Part shown: one piece after another, positions 42,466 through 50,823 of the stretch
Position numbering within the stretch: position 1 is the stretch's first letter
Layout of the letters: the number at the start of each line of letters is the position of its first letter
NCBI GenBank assembly: GCA_017794825.1
Contig: CP051237.1
Span: 62,001 to 126,000, forward strand
Direction: 5' to 3'
Source: Pararhizobium sp.
Lineage (GTDB): Bacteria > Pseudomonadota > Alphaproteobacteria > Rhizobiales > Rhizobiaceae
DNA: 64,000 bases
The notes under the pieces: generated by a model
Database searches by the model: none
Told to the model about the DNA's origin: nothing
The model's input: only the letters and a program-made list of their open reading frames with translations
Program-made: the position numbers and the translations under genes

Positions 42466-42506
42466 TGCGCCTGCCGGATCCACCGGCGGGCGCAGTTTGG
42501 TTGTTT
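42466..42506 (+). terminator. Rho-independent terminator after the lipoprotein gene
   Basis: TGCGCCTGCCGG (42466-42477) pairs with CCGGCGGGCGCA (42483-42494) with one G-U pair and a 5-nt loop, followed by GTTTGGTTGTTT. It separates the lipoprotein gene from the convergent SGNH-like gene. Confidence 0.8.
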
Positions 42507-42517
42507 AGCCGGAGCAG

Positions 42518-43549
42518 TCAGACCGTTGCGAGAGCCTGCGCAATAACGGGCCGGAAGCGGCTCGCCACTTTTGCAAAACCCGCGCTCGTTCCGTGGATTT
42601 CGTCGTTCCAGTCGGACACGTCCGGCATGGCTCCGCGGCAATCCACCAGCCAGACCTGCGTCTGGCTTGAATCTCCAGCAAATTCCCCCAGCATCTCGTA
42701 AAGACGGTCGATGAGATAGGCGCAGACGCCCCGGCGCAATTGGGGATGCATGATGCCTCGCGCATCAAGCGGCGCGCCAAGCCATTCATTGTTGTCCGCA
42801 TAGGGCGGATTTCGCGGATCGCCGCCGCCCCAGGGATAGGGAAAAACATAGTCGTAGCCGTGAATGAAAATCGGCAGCCTGCTGAAACCGGGCTCCTTGC
42901 GGACGTTATCGACGACCGTCGAGTAGGCCAGCCTCAAAAAATCCAGCTTGTCGCGCAGCAGGGAGTGGTTGATGTGGCCTTCCACATCGTCCGGATCGCC
43001 GTTGAATGGTGTCAGGATGTTCAGAAGAACAGCTTCGCCGGTTACCGTATCCTCACCGATGATGTCGTTTCCCGCCGCCGAGAAGATGAACCCCTTCACC
43101 GACTGCTTCTGCTGGCGCAGCGCAAGCATGTATTCCGTCCTGCCAGGTTGCTGCGGCCCGAAGACCATGTTCTGCGCCGTATCTCCGGCGGCGCCGACGG
43201 ACCATATCAGATAATCGTCATAGAGCTGGTCGATGATCTCGTTGATCAGAAGCGGAAACTGGCCCCAGCTGTCGCATTCCGAAACCAGCACCGGCAGCGA
43301 CGACCCCAGAGCCTTTCGGGTGCGGAAATGCGCCTGACGCCTGTAGCGCGCAAGGCCGTTGCCCATTTGCATGGCGTTTTCGAGTTCGACGTCTTCCGGC
43401 GACATCCGAACCATCGCAGGGTCGGGCTCCACAACTATGCTGAAGGCGCCCTCTCCGCGCCTGACTGTGGAATAGCGCAGGAGCTCTTCGTCACTGATGT
43501 TCGGGTTGCGCGCCATACGCAGGTAGTCGTCATAACTGATCTTGGGCAT
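42518..43549 (-). CDS. SGNH/GDSL-hydrolase-like protein of unknown function
   Basis: This 343-residue soluble protein shows SGNH-like blocks. Block I is SECDSWGQFP (D93-S94 in place of GDS), followed by a G-N-D motif (SAAGNDIIGE, G160-N161-D162) and a C-terminal DEIH (D316, H319) in WNDEIHGTSAGF. S94, D316 and H319 would form the triad. The N-terminus begins with a short conserved-looking YDDYLRMARNPNISDEELLRYS repeat. No signal peptide is seen. The Met at MPKISYD was preferred because GGAG lies at proper distance; two Met codons just upstream are possible. Function is unknown; esterase or deacetylase activity is inferred from the motif set. Confidence 0.78.
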   Translation of the reverse strand: MPKISYDDYLRMARNPNISDEELLRYSTVRRGEGAFSIVVEPDPAMVRMSPEDVELENAMQMGNGLARYRRQAHFRTRKALGSSLPVLVSECDSWGQFPLLINEIIDQLYDDYLIWSVGAAGDTAQNMVFGPQQPGRTEYMLALRQQKQSVKGFIFSAAGNDIIGEDTVTGEAVLLNILTPFNGDPDDVEGHINHSLLRDKLDFLRLAYSTVVDNVRKEPGFSRLPIFIHGYDYVFPYPWGGGDPRNPPYADNNEWLGAPLDARGIMHPQLRRGVCAYLIDRLYEMLGEFAGDSSQTQVWLVDCRGAMPDVSDWNDEIHGTSAGFAKVASRFRPVIAQALATV

Positions 43550-43888
43550 CATCCACTCCGCCATTGCGCCGCCGGCTCGCCTGCGCTACGCCCGAACGCA
43601 GACCAGTCGCTTTATCCAATCGGTTACGAGCGTATTAAGGAAGTATAATACAGCTTTCACAGAATTATGTGTGATTTCACACGTAATCATTCGAATACTC
43701 GAATGATGTACTTGGTCAAAAAACTGAGCCATTGTGGCGTCAATATTGTAATAAATTGAAACACGACTTGAGCTTATCGACACTTTTTCGCCCCAAACCC
43801 GACCTAACCGCGAACATCATATATGGCGGGGTGTGAACCCGGCTTCTCGTCAAACCACAGATTGCGGCCAGCAGGTTAGTTTCCCACA
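43550..43888. promoter_or_regulatory. Divergent AT-rich promoter region with two palindromes
   Basis: This 339-nt region separates the SGNH-like gene from the lysozyme-like gene and holds no gene that I can support. It contains GTGTGA-TT-TCACAC (43669-43682) and, 3 nt further on, ATCATTCGA-ATAC-TCGAATGAT (43686-43707), the latter with perfect 9-nt arms. The two probably bind one or two regulators acting in both directions. The rest is AT-rich without recognisable promoter hexamers. Confidence 0.55.
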
Positions 43889-44461
43889 ATGAAAATGAAT
43901 GGTTTTTCCGGCGCCAGAGCGTCCGGTCTTGTATTGGCGGCGTTTTGCGCGATCTTAACCGCCACACCGACAATCCCGGCCGTTGCGAAGGATGGCGCCA
44001 CATCGATCTTTCCGGTCATGTTCAAGCCCAACCGGGTGCATTTCGAAACGCTGAAAGGCTACAACAAATCCCAGATCGCTGTCGCGAACAAGATCGCTGG
44101 AGGATTTGCCCAGGCCGGATATGGCAGACAGCACCAAATCGCCGCCGTATCCGTCGCAATTCGCGAATCGACGTTGAACCCAAAAGCGGTCAATCGCGGT
44201 TGCGGTTGCTATGGCTTGTTCCAGCTCAATCAAAGAGGCGGTCTCGGCCGCGGTCACAGCGCCGGCACGCTGACTACCGCTGACAGCAACATCGCGCTCA
44301 TCATCGGGGAAGCCAACCGCTTTCCGCAATTTCGCAAAGCCCAGACAGTCGACCAGGCAGTCAATGCGTTCGTACGCTACGTCACCCGGCCAGCCAACAA
44401 ATCCAGCGTCGTCGGCAGGACTGTACGGACTGCCCGCATGGTGGAAGCACACGCCCGCTAG
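43889..44461 (+). CDS. Secreted lysozyme-like (SLT-fold) protein
   Basis: This 190-residue protein has a Sec signal (hydrophobic to about residue 33, AVAKD cleavage) and one lytic-transglycosylase-like domain. The catalytic Glu of that fold is E93 in VAIRESTLNPKAVN, followed by CGCYGLFQLNQRGGLG, which corresponds to the substrate-groove GLFQ motif. It would cleave peptidoglycan in the periplasm. The ribosome site is weak; a second ATG two codons in is possible. It is monocistronic, with a hairpin after the stop. Confidence 0.87.
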   Translation: MKMNGFSGARASGLVLAAFCAILTATPTIPAVAKDGATSIFPVMFKPNRVHFETLKGYNKSQIAVANKIAGGFAQAGYGRQHQIAAVSVAIRESTLNPKAVNRGCGCYGLFQLNQRGGLGRGHSAGTLTTADSNIALIIGEANRFPQFRKAQTVDQAVNAFVRYVTRPANKSSVVGRTVRTARMVEAHAR

Positions 44462-44471
44462 ATATTCAAAG

Positions 44472-44497
44472 GCGCCGGACGGTTCGTCATCCGGCGC
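44472..44497 (+). terminator. Hairpin after the lysozyme-like gene
   Basis: GCGCCGGA (44472-44479) pairs with TCCGGCGC (44490-44497) around a 10-nt loop, 10 nt after the stop codon. No U-run follows, so it may act as a weak terminator or an mRNA-end stabiliser. Confidence 0.5.
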
Positions 44498-44528
44498 AAC
44501 AGGGGGCCATTCTTCAATTTTCCTGTGC

Positions 44529-44705
44529 TCAACTGATGTGCAAACCACGCAACATTAGGGGATTGGGACGTCTTTCGTCCTGGCGTTTACGGTAGACGTC
44601 CCTGAATGTCGCAAAGCTGCGTTTGAACCATCTGGCGCGATAATCGCGGGCGATCAGGGTGGCTTCGACCTGGTCTGCGCTTCTGTTGCTCTTGTGAGTT
44701 TTCAT
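44529..44705 (-). CDS. Small basic protein (58 residues), unknown function
   Basis: This 58-codon frame has a good ribosome site (GGGAG, 7 nt before ATG) and encodes a strongly basic protein. Its middle (LIARDYRARWFKRSFATFRD) looks like an amphipathic helix rich in Arg and Phe. I do not recognise a family; similar short Arg-rich proteins are frequent in rhizobia. No membrane segment or signal is present. The start region can pair with an upstream sequence (44745-44759), suggesting translation control. It converges with the lysozyme-like gene. Confidence 0.6.
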   Translation of the reverse strand: MKTHKSNRSADQVEATLIARDYRARWFKRSFATFRDVYRKRQDERRPNPLMLRGLHIS

Positions 44706-44759
44706 CTCTCATCTCCCGTTTGATTGCTCGACAACGACAAATATGGGAGATCTCAGATG
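44703..44759 (-). promoter_or_regulatory. Leader hairpin covering ribosome site and start codon of the 58-residue protein
   Basis: On the transcript, CATCTGAGATCTCCC (44759-44745) can pair with GGGAGATGAGAGATG (44717-44703), which contains both the ribosome site and the ATG. Seven and five base pairs flank a 3x3 internal loop; the apical loop is 27 nt. Such a structure can hide the start site until temperature, an sRNA or a protein opens it. Confidence 0.45.
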
Positions 44760-44860
44760 ACCGGCGCCTGTCGAGATCATTAATTGCAGGAAAGAAAAAT
44801 ATTAAATTTATGATTGAATATTTTGTAATCTCAAAAGTTGAGAATTCATAATAACAGGCG

Positions 44861-45250
44861 CTATTCAGCAGCGGCCATCACCTCGATTTCAACCTTGAAT
44901 TCCTCCCGCGTAAAGCCGCTGACGATAATCAACGTCGACGCCGGCGCAGGCTCCAATCCGAGCACGAATTCATCACGCGCCTGCATGTAACCCTGCATGT
45001 ATGACCGGTCGGTCACATAAGCGGTGATGTGAAAGATGCAGCTTCTGTCCATTCCCGCCTCGGCAAGGATGGCGTCTATGTTCGAAAAACAGATGTCGGC
45101 CTGCGATCGCACGTCTTCCGGAACCGATCCGTCGCCGTGCAGGCCGAGCTGGCCCGACGTCCTGACGATTCTCCGGCCAGCAGGCACTTCCACACCATGT
45201 GAATAGTGTGCAAAGGGCGGCGCAATTTGCTTTGGCGTTAGTGCTTTCAT
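44861..45250 (-). CDS. RidA family protein
   Basis: This 129-residue member of the RidA/YjgF family has VRTSGQLGLHGDG (central strand) and a C-terminal FKVEIEVMAAAE, where the conserved Glu (VEIEV) lies. It is divergent from the ABC transporter-amidohydrolase operon across 188 nt and is probably co-regulated with it. RidA-type proteins hydrolyse imines or enamines (RutC is the pyrimidine-pathway example), so a reactive nitrogen intermediate is likely in that pathway. An imperfect hairpin (TCTCAA-AAG-TTGAGA, 44829-44843) lies after its stop. Confidence 0.9.
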   Translation of the reverse strand: MKALTPKQIAPPFAHYSHGVEVPAGRRIVRTSGQLGLHGDGSVPEDVRSQADICFSNIDAILAEAGMDRSCIFHITAYVTDRSYMQGYMQARDEFVLGLEPAPASTLIIVSGFTREEFKVEIEVMAAAE

Positions 45251-45438
45251 GAACCCTACCCCTTCGATTTCGCACTGAATTTCAGGAAAAAGTACATTAT
45301 TTGGGCGTTTCCGCCCATATATGCTTATAATTTAATCTCATTCATTTGTTGAATATATTTTCAGCAGAAATTCGTTGACAATCCATTTCGACATGCCAAG
45401 TCTGGCGACAGATCGATAAAACAACATGGAGAGGTTTT

Positions 45439-46431
45439 ATGAAATCCGTATTTCTGGCTGCCGGCATCGCCGCCCTTACCGCATCGACCTCGGCTTTCGC
45501 GCTTGAGAAAGTCGCATTCGGAACGAACTGGCTAGCCCAGGCCGAGCACGGCGGATTCTATCAGTCTGTCGCGGATGGCACATACGAGGAATGCGGGCTG
45601 GAAGTCGAGATTCTTCCAGGCGGACCACAGGTCAACAACCGGGCGTTGATGCTTGCCGGCAAGATCCAGTTCCACATGGGCGGCGACATGCTGCAGGCTT
45701 TCTCCGCCGTGGAGCAAAACATTCCGGTGGTCGCCGTCGCTGCGATTTTCCAGAAGCATCCACAGGTCATCCTCGCGCATCCCGGCGAAGCGGAGACATG
45801 GGAAGACTTGAAAAACCTTACGCTGCTGATCGGCGACAACGGCTTCCAGAGCTATTATCAGTGGATGATCGCGGCCTATGGTTTCACCGCGGAACAGCGC
45901 GAGCCCTACACGTTCAACCCGGCGCCTTTCATCGCCGACCCCAAGAAGGGCATGCAGGGCTATCTTTCGTCCGAGCCCTACCTCGTCGAGAAAGAAGCCG
46001 GTTTCACGCCAGGCGTTTTCCTGATCGCCGACGCGGGCTACTCGACCTACGCCACAACCATTGAAACCATGGCCGACACGATCAAGAACAAGCCGGAAGT
46101 GGTGAAGTGCTTCGTCGAAGGTTCGATCAAAGGCTGGTACACCTATCTCTATGGCGACCGGTCCGGCGCGGACGAACTGATCAAAGCCGACAATCCGGAA
46201 ATGACCGATGACAAGATCGCCTATGCGGTCGAAAAGATGAAAGAATACGGCATCGTGGACAGCGGCGACTCGCTGGAAAAGGGCATCGGCGTCATCACGC
46301 CGGAAAAGGTCAAGGACTTCTACGACAAGATGGTGGAAGTGGGAGTCGTCGGCGGGAATATCGACTGGGAAGCGACGTTCGACAGCCAGTTCGTCGGCTC
46401 AGGCGTCGGCATGGACCTGAAGAAAGACTGA
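45439..46431 (+). CDS. ABC transporter substrate-binding protein (NMT1/THI5-like)
   Basis: This 330-residue periplasmic protein has a signal peptide (cleavage near AFA/LEK) and the NMT1/THI5-like beginning (KVAFGTNWLAQAEHGGFYQSVADGTYEECGLEVEIL). Members bind pyrimidines such as HMP precursors, sulfonates, nitrate or riboflavin-like compounds. The WLAQAEHGGFYQ pattern matches the pyrimidine/thiamine-precursor branch better than the sulfonate or nitrate branches. It is the first gene of an eight-gene operon; TTGACA at about 45374 may be part of its promoter. A stable hairpin after it (46462-46482) would favour higher abundance of this mRNA part. Confidence 0.9.
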   Translation: MKSVFLAAGIAALTASTSAFALEKVAFGTNWLAQAEHGGFYQSVADGTYEECGLEVEILPGGPQVNNRALMLAGKIQFHMGGDMLQAFSAVEQNIPVVAVAAIFQKHPQVILAHPGEAETWEDLKNLTLLIGDNGFQSYYQWMIAAYGFTAEQREPYTFNPAPFIADPKKGMQGYLSSEPYLVEKEAGFTPGVFLIADAGYSTYATTIETMADTIKNKPEVVKCFVEGSIKGWYTYLYGDRSGADELIKADNPEMTDDKIAYAVEKMKEYGIVDSGDSLEKGIGVITPEKVKDFYDKMVEVGVVGGNIDWEATFDSQFVGSGVGMDLKKD

Positions 46432-46461
46432 CGTTTATACTGACATAAACTCTGGCCTCAG

Positions 46462-46482
46462 CGGGCGGACCAAATCCGCCCG
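46462..46482 (+). ncRNA. Intercistronic hairpin after the binding-protein gene
   Basis: CGGGCGGA (46462-46469) pairs perfectly with TCCGCCCG (46475-46482) around a 5-nt loop, in the 70 nt between the binding-protein and ATPase genes. There is no U-run. Such hairpins commonly protect the upstream message from 3' decay. It is a cis-acting RNA structure, not a separate RNA gene. Confidence 0.5.
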
Positions 46483-46501
46483 TTGTCAACTGGGCAGTGA
46501 T

Positions 46502-47299
46502 ATGGAAATGCAGGTTTCAGCGGCCGAGAGTTCGGCGTCGCGCAACAAGCTCCTCACACTTCATAAAGTCGACAAGGTCTTCGGACGCGACGTGGTCGCG
46601 CTCCGGAACATGTCACTTGATATATGCGAGGGCGATTTCATCAGCCTGCTCGGCCCCTCGGGATGCGGCAAGTCGACGGCGCTGAGACTGATAGCGGGTC
46701 TGATGCAACCGACGAACGGCTTCATCCGATGGGAAGACGGACGCCAGGGCGAATCCCTGAGCGTCGTGTTCCAGGAACCGACGCTGATGCCGTGGGCGAC
46801 CGTCGAAAAGAATGTCTGGCTTCCGATGCGGCTCAAGGGCATTTCCTTCGCAAAAGTCAGGGACGACATTCGCGAAGCGCTCAATCTCGTCGGTCTGTCG
46901 GGCTTTGAAAATTCCTATCCCCGGGAACTCTCAGGCGGCATGAAAATGCGGGTTTCCATCGCGCGCGCCATGGTGACCCGGCCGAAACTTGTGCTGATGG
47001 ACGAGCCGTTTGCAGCGCTTGACGAAATCACACGTTTCAAGCTCAACAATGACCTGCTGCAGATGAAGGTGAAGATCGACTGCACGGTCGTCTTCGTCAC
47101 CCATTCTGTTTTCGAGAGCGTGTTTCTGTCCGACCGCATCGTCATAATGGCGGCGCGTCCCGGCCGGGTCATGCAGGAACTGAAGGTGGACAAGCCCTAC
47201 CCGCGGGAAGAGGATTTCAGGACCTCGAACGACTATGCCGCCTATTGCCGCGCCGCGTCGCAGGCTCTGAAAGAAGCCCAGGAAGGACCCCGGCAATGA
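46502..47299 (+). CDS. ABC transporter ATP-binding protein (NitT/TauT type)
   Basis: This 265-residue ATPase has Walker A GPSGCGKS, the Q-loop VFQEPTLMPW (typical of the SsuB/TauB/NrtD group), signature LSGGMKMRVSIAR, and Walker B LVLMDEPFAALDE. It energises the importer formed with the following permease. The start is the first ATG after the hairpin; a second at codon 3 is possible. It overlaps the permease gene by 4 nt (ATGA). Confidence 0.93.
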   Translation: MEMQVSAAESSASRNKLLTLHKVDKVFGRDVVALRNMSLDICEGDFISLLGPSGCGKSTALRLIAGLMQPTNGFIRWEDGRQGESLSVVFQEPTLMPWATVEKNVWLPMRLKGISFAKVRDDIREALNLVGLSGFENSYPRELSGGMKMRVSIARAMVTRPKLVLMDEPFAALDEITRFKLNNDLLQMKVKIDCTVVFVTHSVFESVFLSDRIVIMAARPGRVMQELKVDKPYPREEDFRTSNDYAAYCRAASQALKEAQEGPRQ

Positions 47300-48153
47300 G
47301 CGAACTCGCCCACGATCCCGTAACATCCTTCGTCGACGAGGAGGAACGCGCCCGGGCGCGCAGGGAATTGCGCAATCGCATAGGCAAATGGATACTCCCG
47401 GTCGTCGTCTTCGCGGTCGGGATTCTCGCCTGGGACTGGACCATCAGGATCAACGAGATCCCGCACTACATTCTCCCTGGGCCGGGCCTCGTGTTCCAGA
47501 CCCTCATTCAGGACAGGGCGATATTGCTGGACGCCCTCATGGTTACCTTGCAGATCACGCTGCTTGCGCTGCTGGTCGCTGTCATAGGCGGCGCCGGGCT
47601 CGCCATACTGTTCAATCAGTCGCGCCTCGTGGAAATGTCCTTCTACCCCTATGCCGTCGTTCTGCAGGTGACCCCGATCGTGGCGATCGCCCCTCTGATC
47701 TTCATCTATGTCGAAAGCAAGCTCGTTGGCCTGCTGATCTGCGCCTGGATCGTCGCTTTCTTTCCGGTGCTGTCCAATACGACACTGGGTCTCAAGAGCG
47801 CGGATCACAACCTGCGCGACCTTTTCAGCATCTACGGAGCCAATCGCTGGCAGAGACTGCTCTATCTGCAGCTTCCTTCCGCCCTGCCCTATTTTCTCGG
47901 CGGCCTGCGGATCGCCGGCGGTCTGGCGCTGATCGGTTCGGTGGTCGCCGAATTCGTGGCAGGCGCAGGCGGCATCGGCTCCGGGCTCGCCTTCCGTATT
48001 CTGGAGGCCGGCTACCGACTGAACATTCCGCGCATGTTCGCCGGACTTATCCTGATCGCCGTGACCGGCGTCCTGATCTATGCGGTTCTCAGTCTGGTGA
48101 GCCATCTCATGCTGCGGAAATGGCATGAGAGCGCAATCAAGCGGGAAAGTTGA
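47296..48153 (+). CDS. ABC transporter permease (NitT/TauT type)
   Basis: This 285-residue membrane protein of the SsuC/TauC class has about six hydrophobic segments and the EAA loop YGANRWQRLLYLQLPSALPYFLGGLRI. GGAAGGAC precedes the start, which overlaps the ATPase stop. The amidohydrolase gene follows with no gap to speak of, linking uptake to hydrolysis. Confidence 0.93.
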   Translation: MSELAHDPVTSFVDEEERARARRELRNRIGKWILPVVVFAVGILAWDWTIRINEIPHYILPGPGLVFQTLIQDRAILLDALMVTLQITLLALLVAVIGGAGLAILFNQSRLVEMSFYPYAVVLQVTPIVAIAPLIFIYVESKLVGLLICAWIVAFFPVLSNTTLGLKSADHNLRDLFSIYGANRWQRLLYLQLPSALPYFLGGLRIAGGLALIGSVVAEFVAGAGGIGSGLAFRILEAGYRLNIPRMFAGLILIAVTGVLIYAVLSLVSHLMLRKWHESAIKRES

Positions 48154-48154
48154 G

Positions 48155-49426
48155 ATGGATTTCAGGACACTTCCCACTGGCGGCGCCTTTACGCTAACCA
48201 ATTGCGTTACGCCATCCGGGTTCAGCGGCGCCGATGGCGACTTCGCCCCGGTTGACCTCGCAATCATCGACGGCAAGATCGGCTCGGATGCGAACGGCCC
48301 GGCGATCGACATGGGCGGCTCGATCGTCCTGCCGGCCTTCACCGACATGCATACGCATCTTGACAAGGGGCACATCTGGCGCCGCGCAGCAAATCCCGAC
48401 GGCACGTTCATGGGAGCGTTGACGACGGTGGGCGCCGACAGGCAGGCCAACTGGTCGGCGGAGGATGTGTGCGCGCGCATGGACTTCGCTCTGCGATGCG
48501 CTTATGCCCACGGGACGCGCGCGGTCCGCACCCATATCGACAGCCTCGCGCCCCAGGATACAATATCCTGGCCGGTCTTCCGCGAAGTCATGGAAGAATG
48601 GAAGAACCGGATCGAATTGCAGGCAAGCTGCCTGCTGACGATCGAGGCCGTCGAGCCGGACAGTCCGTTCGTTGGAACGGCTGACCGGGTCGTCGAAAGC
48701 GGCGGCGTGCTCGGCACCGTCACATTCCCTGTCCCCGATCTCTCCGAGCGTCTGGAATTCTTCTTCCGGACTGCCGCCGACCGCAATCTGGTCGTCGATT
48801 TCCACGTCGACGAAACGGGGGATCCGGCCGTACGCACACTGCGATCCATCGCCGAAACGGCGATCAAGATGAAATTCGACGCTCCGATCGTCGTCGGACA
48901 CTGCTGTTCACTGGCGGTCCAGGAAGAAGACTACGCAGACAGAACCATGGACCTCATGGCGGAGGCGGGCATCGCCGTTGTGTCGCTTCCCATGTGCAAC
49001 ATGTATCTGCAGTCGCGCGAGCCGGGCCGCACGCCGCGCTGGCGCGGCGTCACCCTCGTGCATGAAATGAAATCGCGCGGCATTCCGGTTTCCTTCGCCT
49101 CCGACAATACGCGCGACCCGTTCTACGCCTATGGCGATCTGGACATGATGGAAGTGCTGCGCGAAGCGACCCGTATCGCCCAGCTCGACCATTCCGATCC
49201 GGACTGGATACAGTCTTTCAATATGGTTCCGACCGAAGTGTGCGGGTTCTCGAGCCAGGCGCTCGAACCCGGCCACGCCGCCGACATCGTGATCTGCAAC
49301 GCAAGGGACTGGACAGAGCTCTTCGCCCGCCCGCAGTCCGACCGTATAGTATTGCGCAATGGAAAACAGATCGACAGGACATTGCCCGACTACCGGGAGC
49401 TCGACCACCTGATGGAGAATGCATGA
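48155..49426 (+). CDS. Cytosine deaminase-like amidohydrolase
   Basis: This 423-residue metal-dependent hydrolase has every catalytic position of E. coli cytosine deaminase at nearly constant spacing: H66 and H68 (DMHTHLDK), H217 and E220 (DFHVDE), H249 (VGHC) and D317 (SDN), against H61, H63, H214, E217, H246 and D313. Relatives deaminate cytosine, creatinine, isoguanine or N-isopropylammelide. The start follows the permease stop immediately (TGAG-ATG). As the first enzyme gene of the operon it probably deaminates or hydrolyses the imported heterocycle. Confidence 0.92.
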   Translation: MDFRTLPTGGAFTLTNCVTPSGFSGADGDFAPVDLAIIDGKIGSDANGPAIDMGGSIVLPAFTDMHTHLDKGHIWRRAANPDGTFMGALTTVGADRQANWSAEDVCARMDFALRCAYAHGTRAVRTHIDSLAPQDTISWPVFREVMEEWKNRIELQASCLLTIEAVEPDSPFVGTADRVVESGGVLGTVTFPVPDLSERLEFFFRTAADRNLVVDFHVDETGDPAVRTLRSIAETAIKMKFDAPIVVGHCCSLAVQEEDYADRTMDLMAEAGIAVVSLPMCNMYLQSREPGRTPRWRGVTLVHEMKSRGIPVSFASDNTRDPFYAYGDLDMMEVLREATRIAQLDHSDPDWIQSFNMVPTEVCGFSSQALEPGHAADIVICNARDWTELFARPQSDRIVLRNGKQIDRTLPDYRELDHLMENA

Positions 49427-50823
49427 CGCCGAACGTAGCCACAGCCAAGGAGAAGCTCTCCCATCTGGAAATCGACGACAACCCGGTGACCATCAAGAAC
49501 AAGAGCCGGGATTTTTTCTGGTATTCCCCCGTTCTGAAAACACGGCTCGACCACGTCGTTGGAGATTTCGTTGTGTCGCCGCGCAACGAGGACGAAGTTA
49601 TAGAAGTTCTTAAGGTCTGCTACGAACATGACTGCCCCGTGACGACGCGCGGCGCCGGAACCGGCAATTACGGGCAAGCAATGCCCTTCTCCGGCGGCTG
49701 TGTCATGCATATGAAGAATATGGCGAAGGTCAAGGAAGTGCTGCCGGGCCGCGTCATCGTGGAACCGGGCTGCCTGCTCAAGGACCTGGACGCCGCCTGC
49801 ATCGCCGCTTCCGGTCAGGAAATTCGCATGTTTTCCTCGACCTGGGCGACCGCCACCATCGGCGGGTTTGTCGCTGGCGGATCCGGCGGCGTCGGATCTG
49901 TACGCTGGGGATCGCTGCGCGATCTCGGCAACATCATCCGGTTGCGGGTGGTGACGATGGAGGAAGAACCACAGGTTCACGAGTTCACCGGCGAGGAACT
50001 CGCCCGCGTCTCCCATGCCTATGGCACCAATGGCGTCATCACCGAACTCGAAATGCCGCTTGCGCCCGCCTATGAGTGGGTCGACGTCGCGGTCGCCTTT
50101 GACGATTTCCTGGATTCAGCGAAATACGCCGACGACCTCGCCAATGAGGACGGCATACTGCTGAAACTGGCGACGCCCATCGAAGCGCCTGTTCCTTACG
50201 ATTACTTCCAGCGCTTCAAACCCTATATCCGTCGCGAACAGAACCTGGTCATGCTGATGGTCGCGCCGCAATCGATCGACGCATTCGAGACCTTCTCCAA
50301 ACGCGTTGCGAGTGCGGAGATCATCTACCGCTCGGATGACAATGACTGGGCGCGTAATCCCGGTCATATCTTCGAATACGCCTGGAACCATACGACCCTG
50401 CGCGGTCTCAAGTTCGATCCTACCATCACATATCTGCAAGTCCGCTACGGTTTTCCCGATCATCTGGAAAAGGTTGCAGAGATCCGAAAGATCTTCGGAG
50501 ACGAGGTTCCTCAGCATCTTGAAGCCATTCGCGGCAACGGCAAGATCCACTTCGCCGGACTGCCCATCGTGCGTTTCACCACCGAGGAACGCCTTGACGA
50601 GATCATCCGCATTCACGAGGACCTGGGCTGCATGATCTTCAATCCGCATCGCTACACGCTCGAGGAAGGCGGCCGCCAGATGGCCGATGCGCGCCAGCTC
50701 GACTTCAAGCGCCAGGCGGATCCGAAAGGACTGCTCAACCCCGGCAAGATGATCGCCTGGGACGCGCCCGACTGGAAATACGAGACGATGTATTCCTATT
50801 CGGGCATGCGGGAAGCCGTCTGA
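49423..50823 (+). CDS. FAD-binding oxidoreductase (VAO/PCMH family)
   Basis: This 466-residue flavoprotein has the PCMH-type FAD domain, with TTRGAGTGNYGQAMPFSGG at about residues 70-90 and STWATATIGGFVAGGSGGVGSV at about 140-160. The C-terminal part would bind the substrate, and the end (DPKGLLNPGKMIAWD) is typical of glycolate-oxidase/VAO-like enzymes. It is coupled to the amidohydrolase by an ATGA overlap. It probably oxidises an alcohol or amine intermediate with oxygen or an acceptor; the two reductases that follow could supply or accept electrons. Confidence 0.9.
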   Translation: MTPNVATAKEKLSHLEIDDNPVTIKNKSRDFFWYSPVLKTRLDHVVGDFVVSPRNEDEVIEVLKVCYEHDCPVTTRGAGTGNYGQAMPFSGGCVMHMKNMAKVKEVLPGRVIVEPGCLLKDLDAACIAASGQEIRMFSSTWATATIGGFVAGGSGGVGSVRWGSLRDLGNIIRLRVVTMEEEPQVHEFTGEELARVSHAYGTNGVITELEMPLAPAYEWVDVAVAFDDFLDSAKYADDLANEDGILLKLATPIEAPVPYDYFQRFKPYIRREQNLVMLMVAPQSIDAFETFSKRVASAEIIYRSDDNDWARNPGHIFEYAWNHTTLRGLKFDPTITYLQVRYGFPDHLEKVAEIRKIFGDEVPQHLEAIRGNGKIHFAGLPIVRFTTEERLDEIIRIHEDLGCMIFNPHRYTLEEGGRQMADARQLDFKRQADPKGLLNPGKMIAWDAPDWKYETMYSYSGMREAV

